From Flavobacteriales bacterium (GTDB lineage Bacteria > Bacteroidota > Bacteroidia > Flavobacteriales_D > Sanyastnellaceae): a DNA stretch of 20,521 nucleotides. The notes below the pieces were generated by a model that was given only the letters and a program-made list of their open reading frames with translations, was not told the DNA's origin and ran no database searches. Shown here one piece after another: positions 15,901 through 20,521 of this stretch. The DNA lies in assembly GCA_028825055.1 (NCBI GenBank), contig JAPKAW010000010.1, positions 1 to 20,521 on the forward strand, read 5' to 3'. Both the position numbers and the translations under genes were made by a program. Positions within the stretch are counted from its first letter, which is position 1. Every line of letters starts with the position of its first letter.

Positions 15901-16312
15901 GCAGTCCCATCGCACGGCCATCATCAGGATGGTAAATGCGTTCAATGCCGTAGGCATGCAATTCCGCAATCTCTTCGGGCAGAATGGTGCCACCCCCCCC
16001 GCCAAAAATGCGAATGTGGCCAGCGCCTTTTTCCTCCAACAAGTCCTTCATGTACTTGAAGTACTCCATGTGCCCTCCCTGGTAGGAGGTCATGGCAATG
16101 CCCTGGGCATCTTCTTGAACTGCACAGTTGACCACCTCATCGACACTGCGGTCATGACCCAAGTGAATGACTTCACAGCCTGACCGTTGCATGATGCGCC
16201 GCATGATGTTGATGGCGGCATCGTGCCCGTCAAAGAGGCTCGCTGCGGTGACGATTCGGACTTTGTTTTGGGGGTGATAAGGAGGGGCTTGTTCCATGGG
16301 AGATTGAACCAT
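12935..16312 (-). CDS. icmF: Fused isobutyryl-CoA mutase with built-in G-protein chaperone
   Basis: A 1125-residue adenosylcobalamin enzyme (ATG at 16312 chosen; GTG at 16330 and ATG at 16297 are alternatives, as the family core begins only at KVRIVTAASLFDGHD). Order: B12-binding domain (about 17-145) with FDGHDAAINIM, whose His30 should ligate cobalt; MeaI-like GTPase chaperone (about 200-415) with P-loop GTGGSGKS (209-216), VLETSGIGQSD and NKFD; linker; and the (beta/alpha)8 mutase domain (about 555-1125). It interconverts isobutyryl-CoA and n-butyryl-CoA, linking valine breakdown to butyrate. The substrate pocket carries Phe586 (ARMFAGEGGPER) and Gln774 (KEDQAQNTCIF) where methylmalonyl-CoA mutase has Tyr and Arg, supporting isobutyryl-CoA over methylmalonyl-CoA. 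An eight-C tract in the B12 domain encodes part of its glycine loop and the frame is intact. Cotranscribed with the EamA transporter. Confidence 0.93.
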   Translation of the reverse strand: MVQSPMEQAPPYHPQNKVRIVTAASLFDGHDAAINIMRRIMQRSGCEVIHLGHDRSVDEVVNCAVQEDAQGIAMTSYQGGHMEYFKYMKDLLEEKGAGHIRIFGGGGGTILPEEIAELHAYGIERIYHPDDGRAMGLQGMINDLVQRADFETVHSVADVAEELKQLNHKGHRGIARCITAAENDPDGFSVAFKASQSDVPTVPVLGITGTGGSGKSSMVDELVRRFLMDFPDKRIGLISVDPSKRKTGGALLGDRIRMNAIHNERVYMRSLATRQSNLALSKHVAEAVEVLKASQFDLIVLETSGIGQSDTEIMDHSDVALYLMTPEFGAATQLEKIDMLDFADVIAINKFDKRGSLDAIRDVRKQFKRNHDLWEATDEDLPVIGTIASQFNDPGTNRLYKLLMDHLAKRTGNNLKSTWDVSQDESEKLFVIPPGRVRYLSEIAESNRAYNTWCEEQAEVAGNLQALREATLLLDPADQQALIQKAEEVQMELDPKLMAWLDQWPALRARYRDAVYSFDVRGKQINIETTSKSLSQLDIPKVSVPRISGWKDLLRWALQENLPGSFPYTAGIYPFKRQGEDPARMFAGEGGPERTNKRFHYVSVGMPAKRLSTAFDSVTLYGRDPDVRPDIYGKVGNSGVSVCSLDDAKKLYSGFDLCDPATSVSMTINGPAPMILGFFLNAAIDQTCEKFIRAEGREQDVEALLKKKWDDQKLKRPTYEGVLPDGHNGLGLLLLGCTGDEILPAETYQRLTNEALTQVRGTVQADILKEDQAQNTCIFSTEFALRLMGDVQQSFIDRSVKNFYSVSISGYHIAEAGANPITQLAFTLANGFTYVEYYLSRGMDLNAFGPNLSFFFSNGIDPEYAVIGRVARRIWAKAMREKYKASSRAQMLKYHIQTSGRSLHAQEIDFNDIRTTLQALYAIYDNCNSLHTNAYDEAITTPTEHSVRRAMAIQLIINKELGLTKNENPLQGSFIIEELTDLVEEAVLLEFDRITERGGVLGAMETMYQRSRIQEESLHYEMLKHTGEFPIIGVNTFLSKTGSPTLTPGEVIRAEVEEKQAQLDHVSALHACYESKSTASIVELKRTAVAGENLFEALLESTKHCSLGQLTDALFEVGGAYRRNM

Positions 16313-16353
16313 TGCATTGATGGTGAGCACGAGATTCGCGGTGAACCTGAATG

Positions 16354-16361
16354 CAAAGGTA
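16354..16361 (-). promoter_or_regulatory. -7 box of icmF (TACCTTTG)
   Basis: TACCTTTG on the minus strand (CAAAGGTA as written), 41 bp before the chosen icmF ATG, matches TAnnTTTG. No TTG is found at the 19-21 bp distance. It faces an identical box for rluF at 16391-16398, forming an inverted repeat of GCAAAGGTA with arms 29 bp apart, so the two promoters overlap. Confidence 0.5.
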
Positions 16362-16390
16362 GGAAGTCAAGGATGGATGCTTTGGCTGCA

Positions 16391-16398
16391 TACCTTTG
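16391..16398 (+). promoter_or_regulatory. -7 box of rluF (TACCTTTG), likely leaderless
   Basis: TACCTTTG is a full match to the Bacteroidota -7 box and is followed by only CGCT before the rluF ATG at 16403. The predicted transcript begins at or beside the start codon. A TTG at the -33 distance is missing. The arrangement is the same as at the 40-residue gene (TATTTTTG-CGGC-ATG). Confidence 0.55.
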
Positions 16399-16402
16399 CG
16401 CT

Positions 16403-17200
16403 ATGGAGGAATCTCAGCCAAGCGGCAAACGCATCAATAAGTACCTCAGTGAAATTGGTTATTGCTCGCGACGAGCAGCCGATAAGCTGATTGAATTGGG
16501 GCAAATAACGATTAACGGAAAAGTACCAGAAATGGGCACACGGCTCCAACCTGGCGATGTAGTCGCTGTGAAAGGCGAGGAGGTAGGAAAACTGGAAGGT
16601 GCGCCGCCGATTTACATCGCTTTGCACAAGCCGGTTGGAATCGTTTGTACAACAGATCAAGTCCGAGAAAAGGACAATATCATCGACTTCATCGATTACC
16701 CCACGCGGATTTTCCCCATCGGGCGATTGGATAAGATGAGCGAAGGCCTCATTTTCCTCACCAATGACGGCGACATCGTCAACAAGATTTTACGTGCCCG
16801 TCACCAGCACGAAAAGGAATACCATGTGATGGTAAACCGCGAATTTGACGATGCTTTTATCGAAAAAATGAGTGCAGGGGTTCAGATTCTAGACACCATC
16901 ACGTTGCCGTGTGCTATTGAACGAACGAGCGCAACGACGTTTCGGATGATTTTGACTCAAGGTTTGAATCGCCAAATTCGCCGCATGTGTGAGGCCTTAG
17001 GACACCGTGTTATTCGCTTGCAGCGTTCCCGAATTATGAATGTTGATTTGGACATGCCGATGGGTGAATGGCGGCATTTGACGGAAGAGGAATTGACCGA
17101 GATTCATTTGCGAATTTCCAAAGTGGGTGAGGGTCAAGAGCCTGATTGGGTTGAATCCGAAGAACCAAATCTGGAAAACGAGTCGGACCAGCCGAGTTGA
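16403..17200 (+). CDS. rluF: 23S rRNA pseudouridine(2604) synthase
   Basis: A 265-residue RsuA/RluB-group enzyme; the frame is open further upstream but the ATG at 16403 gives the family's N-terminus (GKRINKYLSEIGYCSRRAAD). An S4 RNA-binding domain (about 8-65) precedes the catalytic domain. ALHKPVGIVCTT and FPIGRLDKMSEGLIFLTNDG place the catalytic aspartate at 110; LTQGLNRQIRRMCEALGH and RIMNV follow. The string KPVGIV-TT, RDNI/KDNIIDF, GRLDK and GLNRQIRRMCE matches E. coli RluF, which isomerises U2604 in helix 93 near the peptidyl-transferase centre, better than RluB or RluE. The basic tail of E. coli RluF is replaced by a short acidic tail rich in Glu and Asp. Its last 67 bp overlap the 3' end of truC on the other strand. 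Confidence 0.92.
   Translation: MEESQPSGKRINKYLSEIGYCSRRAADKLIELGQITINGKVPEMGTRLQPGDVVAVKGEEVGKLEGAPPIYIALHKPVGIVCTTDQVREKDNIIDFIDYPTRIFPIGRLDKMSEGLIFLTNDGDIVNKILRARHQHEKEYHVMVNREFDDAFIEKMSAGVQILDTITLPCAIERTSATTFRMILTQGLNRQIRRMCEALGHRVIRLQRSRIMNVDLDMPMGEWRHLTEEELTEIHLRISKVGEGQEPDWVESEEPNLENESDQPS
17134..17200. other. 67-bp tail-to-tail coding overlap of rluF and truC
   Basis: Both strands are coding here: plus encodes the acidic end of RluF, minus encodes the last 21 residues and stop of TruC, a Ser/Gly-rich tail. No terminator hairpin with a T-tract is visible in the overlap, so the transcripts are complementary at least over this stretch. Confidence 0.8.
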
Positions 17201-17913
17201 TCGAGCGTCTGTTTCCAGTGTTCAGGCAATGGAGCTTGCACGGTTTTTTCCAACGCAGTTTGGGGGTGTTTCAGGGTCAACTCACCGGAATGAAGCAACA
17301 AATACGGCTGGTTTAAATGGTGCGCGAAATAGCGGTTATGGGGCTTGTCTCCATGTGCCGTATCCCCAATTATGGGGTGTTTGAGGTGCTTGAGGTGCAA
17401 TCTAATTTGATGGAAGCGTCCCGTTTGAGGCGTGCATTCGACCAGGCTAAACCGACTTGTTTCATAGCGCGTGATGGCCAGCGGCAATTCAGCTCGACCC
17501 AAGGTTTTGTAAGTTGTAATGGCCTCTTTTGGGGTGTTGTTATGACTTGTAGGTAAAGGCTTTTCAATAACACCTTCATCCTCAGTCCAACCTCTGACAA
17601 TGGCCAGATACGTTTTGGTAACGGTGTGTTTTGAGAACTGCTCAGAAACCTGTTTCAGCGCGTCGACGTCCCGCGCAACTAGCACCAGCCCGCTTGTGGG
17701 ACGGTCTAGTCGATTGATCGGTTGTGCAAAGTGCCAGTCTGTTGTTTCTAAAATCCAGTCCTTCAGGTTGAGCAGATCATGCATGGCCATATCGGTTCGG
17801 TGGACCAAAAGATGGTTGGGTTTCCATACCCAAGCCAGGTAATCGTCGCTTTCGAGAATGCGGGGAATTTCGTTGGCGATAGGCAGCGCTTGAGCGGTTG
17901 TAACGATTTTCAT
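17134..17913 (-). CDS. truC: tRNA pseudouridine(65) synthase
   Basis: A 259-residue RluA-family enzyme. The ATG at 17913 begins MKIVTTAQAL and aligns with short N-termini of the family; the frame extends upstream to 18009 but those 32 residues show no domain. AWVWKPNHLLVHRT (about 27-40) and INRLDRPTSGLVLVA (66-80) hold the RluA motif with catalytic Asp70. The blocks KTYLAIVRGW, TPQTGRFHQIRLHLKHLKHPIIGD and HGD..HNRYF are shared with E. coli TruC, including RPTSG after the catalytic aspartate, so TruC (U65 of certain tRNAs) is preferred over RluC/RluD, which also normally carry an S4 domain lacking here. The end QLGWSDSF runs antisense through the rluF tail. Confidence 0.88.
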   Translation of the reverse strand: MKIVTTAQALPIANEIPRILESDDYLAWVWKPNHLLVHRTDMAMHDLLNLKDWILETTDWHFAQPINRLDRPTSGLVLVARDVDALKQVSEQFSKHTVTKTYLAIVRGWTEDEGVIEKPLPTSHNNTPKEAITTYKTLGRAELPLAITRYETSRFSLVECTPQTGRFHQIRLHLKHLKHPIIGDTAHGDKPHNRYFAHHLNQPYLLLHSGELTLKHPQTALEKTVQAPLPEHWKQTLDQLGWSDSFSRFGSSDSTQSGS

Positions 17914-17995
17914 GCAGGCATTGAATGGTGATTCCGAGGAATGAAGGTAGCTATATGGACGAAATCCGCTAATTTGCGCGCTCAACATATATCGA

Positions 17996-18020
17996 TGCAA
18001 CGTTTGCACTCGATATCTTG
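17996..18020 (+). promoter_or_regulatory. Candidate promoter element of the SprB-repeat gene (TGCAAC / TATCTTG)
   Basis: TGCAAC (17996-18001) and TATCTTG (18014-18020) are 12 bp apart, 30 bp before the ATG at 18051. It is the third occurrence of the pair in the window, always 26-36 bp before a gene for an exported protein. No TTG lies at the usual -33 spacing. Position in the truC/adhesin divergent gap fits a promoter; function is inferred. Confidence 0.35.
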
Positions 18021-18050
18021 TTTTGTTTCTAAGCCATTGAATCCTTATTC

Positions 18051-20521
18051 ATGAAAGCAATAGAGTCACGTCTCCCTGTATTTCGGATCTCGTCCGTTTT
18101 GTCGCATTTAACGACTGTTTGGGCCCCTGCCCTGTTGTTTTTAATGTTGTTTGCAGCTCAAACGAGCTCAACGTCCCAAGTTGTGGGCATTGAAATAGAA
18201 GTCGATACTGCGTTCTATGCGCCCACGGGTGATGGTTTCGACGTAGACGATTTACTAAATGGCTATGTGACCTACGATGTTTTTGCTGTTTTTCAGAATC
18301 AGACGGACCAGTTGAGTGCCATCTATGCTGACAATACCGTGGCATTTACAGATCCATTGTATGTGAATGCTCCATGCGGATGTTTCAATCCATTGCTTGG
18401 AGATGTGCTTTTAGGTTCAGCTCAAAATCCGGCTCTGTTGGACTTTTTTCCAGAAATTGAATACGACACGTTTTGGACATTGGGCTTTGCCCCCGGAGAA
18501 CAAATCGTCTCAACCAACCCTGATTACTCGAGCACGTCCATGTGTTCCGAGCAAGTCGTTGAAGGCACGGTTTTCACCATCGCACCGGTTGAGGCCGGTC
18601 CGGACTTGAGAATTCAAATCGCTCAGTTGACCACGTGCGGTCCGTTTTCATTCCATGCCTGTTTTCAAGTATTCGTTGAAGGAAATCAAGGCGACATTGA
18701 CCTGTGGTGCATGGAAGGCGATGGCAGCGGCGCGATTGACGTGCCCAATCCCTGTGGTGAATTCGCAGCATCCAATTCAGAGGTGAGTACGACGACCCCA
18801 ATCAATTGTTTTGGAGAGACAGCCACAATAGAGGTGAACGCCGACGGTGCGAGCATGAATCCGGTGACCTATGAGCTGTATGACGCTTCTGATTCAACCT
18901 TGATTCTGTCTCAAGATGACAACGGTACATTCGCTGACATTGGACAAGGCGATTACTTTGTTTCAATTTTGGACGGCAATAGCTGCCGCGATACGACCGA
19001 CTTGTTTGCCTTTATCGACCCCCCACAGTTGAATGCCAATTGGGAATTGCTGCAGGATAATGAATGTCCTGGTGATCAAAACAGCGTTGTTCAAATCAAC
19101 TATCAAGGTGGTTCAGATCCGTTGGAGATTGTTGCCTACCCGTTAGCGACTCCAGGAAATGTGCAAGTCCCCGTAGCTGAACAGTGGGTTGGCCTTCCTT
19201 GCGTTGCTGGAGATGGCCAATGGGCATTCGAAATCACGGACTTCTACGGCTGTTTAGTGGATACGGTCATCGAACTGAGTTGCATCGATCCCTTTGAACT
19301 GATTTTGAACGAAACGGACATCTCTTGTTTCGACTATGGTGATGGGCAAGTTGATGGAAGCATGTCAGGTGGTAGCGGAACCTTAACCTTGACTGCAGAT
19401 CCGGTATTCCCAGAAACCATAACGGGAGAAGGCAATGTGGTCATTGACTTGGACAACGTTTTGCCAGGACAATACAATGTGACACTCACCGATAGCAATG
19501 GATGCACGGAAGAAGCTCAAGTGACGTTGATAGAGCCTTCTGCGGTAGAGATTTTACTTGAGGCATCGGATTTGTTGTGTGCAGATGCCTGCAACGGCTC
19601 GGTAGTAGTTCTAGCCACAGGCGGAACAGGTAATTTTGATTATTCGGTAACAGATGAGGATGGTGCCGAATTCAATGTTAGCGCCTTGTGCGCAGGTGCA
19701 TTTATAGCCAATGCAATTGATGATAACGGTTGTGTCATCCAAGATGACTTCATGATCAATGCACCGGACTCCATTCAGTTTGATTTGGATCTTTCGGATG
19801 TGTCGTGTGCAGGAGAGTCGGATGGTGAGATTTGCATTGTCAATGCGCAAGGAGGAACGGGGGCGCTGTCTTACCAAGTTGATCCTCCAGCGGACGGATT
19901 TGGGTTTGACCCTTGTTTTGATTTGTCGGTTGGGACCTACACATTGAGTGTCTCGGATGAAGCCGGTTGTATTGTGAATTCTGCGCCACAAACACTCATT
20001 GAACCGGAACCGATTCAATTGATTTTGTCATCGACCCCCATTTCGTGCTCGGCCTATGGTGATGGTACGGTGTCCATCGATGCTGTGGGAGGCACGGGAG
20101 TTTTGATGTTACAATCCCCTGAATCGGGAGCGCTGCCCTATACGGTCGAAAACTTGAGTGAGGGAAATCTTGATGTGACTGTTGAAGATGGGAACGGATG
20201 CCTGGTATCCGGCATGCAGGGAGTTTTTGAACCTGATTCTTTGGTTGTTGAATTGTTACTCAGTGAAAATGTCGTTTGTGGAGGTGATTGCAACGGATCT
20301 GCTGTTGTAGACTTTGCAGGAGGAACAGGCGACGTCATGTTGACGCTCAATGCCAATGAGACATTCAACTTCAGCGCATTGTGTGCGGGCAATTTTGCGG
20401 CGCAAGTGATCGATGCCAATGGCTGCATGGATTCAGTCTTATTTGAGATTTTAGAACCGGAACCTATTGAAGTGCTGATTAACGTGACGAATGTCACCTG
20501 CACCGGAATGAGCGATGGGGC
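18051..20521 (+). CDS. SprB-repeat surface adhesin (3' truncated by window end)
   Basis: An open frame of 823 codons from the ATG at 18051 to the window edge without a stop. The N-terminus carries a signal peptide (hydrophobic stretch about residues 24-37, ending TSSTSQ near 43). Residues about 44-230 form a secreted beta-rich domain with several cysteines (CGCF, MCSEQ) that I do not recognise. From about 250 a degenerate repeat begins (INCFGETATIEV), and from Cys426 on there are six clear SprB-type repeats of 74-84 residues, first cysteines at 426, 510, 586, 666, 743 and 817, each with C..(Y/S)GDG or CNG, GGTG, then a G-x-Y/F strand and D-x-NGC. SprB-type proteins are cell-surface adhesins moved by the gliding machinery and exported by T9SS; a sorting domain would be expected beyond the window. 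Role as adhesin is family knowledge, not shown here. Confidence 0.85.
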   Translation, partial: MKAIESRLPVFRISSVLSHLTTVWAPALLFLMLFAAQTSSTSQVVGIEIEVDTAFYAPTGDGFDVDDLLNGYVTYDVFAVFQNQTDQLSAIYADNTVAFTDPLYVNAPCGCFNPLLGDVLLGSAQNPALLDFFPEIEYDTFWTLGFAPGEQIVSTNPDYSSTSMCSEQVVEGTVFTIAPVEAGPDLRIQIAQLTTCGPFSFHACFQVFVEGNQGDIDLWCMEGDGSGAIDVPNPCGEFAASNSEVSTTTPINCFGETATIEVNADGASMNPVTYELYDASDSTLILSQDDNGTFADIGQGDYFVSILDGNSCRDTTDLFAFIDPPQLNANWELLQDNECPGDQNSVVQINYQGGSDPLEIVAYPLATPGNVQVPVAEQWVGLPCVAGDGQWAFEITDFYGCLVDTVIELSCIDPFELILNETDISCFDYGDGQVDGSMSGGSGTLTLTADPVFPETITGEGNVVIDLDNVLPGQYNVTLTDSNGCTEEAQVTLIEPSAVEILLEASDLLCADACNGSVVVLATGGTGNFDYSVTDEDGAEFNVSALCAGAFIANAIDDNGCVIQDDFMINAPDSIQFDLDLSDVSCAGESDGEICIVNAQGGTGALSYQVDPPADGFGFDPCFDLSVGTYTLSVSDEAGCIVNSAPQTLIEPEPIQLILSSTPISCSAYGDGTVSIDAVGGTGVLMLQSPESGALPYTVENLSEGNLDVTVEDGNGCLVSGMQGVFEPDSLVVELLLSENVVCGGDCNGSAVVDFAGGTGDVMLTLNANETFNFSALCAGNFAAQVIDANGCMDSVLFEILEPEPIEVLINVTNVTCTGMSDG
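19326..20521 (+). repeat. Six SprB-type repeats in a three-module pattern, array continues past window
   Basis: Repeats start near 19326, 19578, 19806, 20046, 20277 and 20499. Their opening motifs are SCFDYGDG, LCADACNG, SCAGESDG, then SCSAYGDG, VCGGDCNG, TCTGMSDG, so three module types recur in the same order. Modules two and five share an extra cysteine pair and an N-x-SALCAG block. The unit of three is about 231-240 residues (roughly 700 bp). DNA identity between equivalent modules looks low by eye, so this is an old protein repeat rather than a recent duplication. Confidence 0.7.

Noticed and set aside
15993..16000. Eight-C tract in icmF as a possible frameshift
   Set aside because: The frame is intact across it and the tract encodes part of the expected glycine-rich loop of the B12-binding domain.
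17914..18009. N-terminal extension of TruC
   Set aside because: The extra 32 codons show no domain, run into the divergent promoter region, and exceed the family's usual N-terminus.
1..20521. CRISPR arrays, tRNA or rRNA genes, insertion sequences, phage genes
   Set aside because: No direct repeat-spacer pattern, cloverleaf, rRNA stretch, transposase motif or phage gene was found on either strand.

Overview
The window looks like a piece of a Bacteroidota chromosome, most likely a marine Flavobacteriales-type organism. The evidence is C-terminal type IX secretion (T9SS) sorting domains of both type A and type B, a SprB-repeat adhesin, an S46 dipeptidyl-peptidase, GCMD-type cysteine repeats, almost no Shine-Dalgarno sequences, and several promoters matching the Bacteroidota -7 consensus TAnnTTTG (two of them with a TTG 20 bp upstream). 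I see no insertion sequence, phage gene, CRISPR array, tRNA or rRNA. The genus cannot be named from this sequence alone.

Layout. Positions 3-92 hold the last 29 codons of a T9SS cargo gene. A possible 79-residue exported peptide follows. A threonine aldolase (ltaE, minus strand) is divergent from an S46 peptidase carrying the Asp/Glu-specificity arginine of DPP11. A 40-residue membrane peptide on the minus strand, with a textbook promoter, sits before the next block. Positions 3976-12052 form a tight five-gene plus-strand block: a T9SS type A protein with a lysyl oxidase domain, a T9SS type B lamin-tail/CotH-kinase protein, a sulfotransferase-like P-loop protein, a class IV aminotransferase, and a small four-helix membrane protein broken by an in-frame TAG. 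Facing it on the minus strand are an EamA transporter and icmF (fused isobutyryl-CoA mutase with its G-protein chaperone). Then come two pseudouridine synthases, rluF (plus) and truC (minus), whose 3' ends overlap by 67 bp. The window ends inside a large SprB-repeat surface protein.

How the genes relate. Much of the window serves the cell surface: a periplasmic peptidase supplying acidic dipeptides and at least four exported proteins. The rest is amino acid and branched acyl-CoA metabolism plus RNA modification. The observations most worth following are: (1) an apparently catalytically complete lysyl oxidase domain (three copper histidines plus the Lys and Tyr of the quinone cofactor) inside a T9SS cargo with a dockerin-like segment; (2) the sulfotransferase-like/aminotransferase gene pair, 2 bp apart, which matches from memory the two halves of the fused plant 'branched-chain aminotransferase-like' proteins; (3) two genes with TAnnTTTG placed 4 bp before ATG, implying leaderless mRNAs; and (4) a shared TGCARC/TATCTTG element upstream of the three genes for exported proteins that have their own upstream region. 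Family assignments were made by reading motifs, without database searches.
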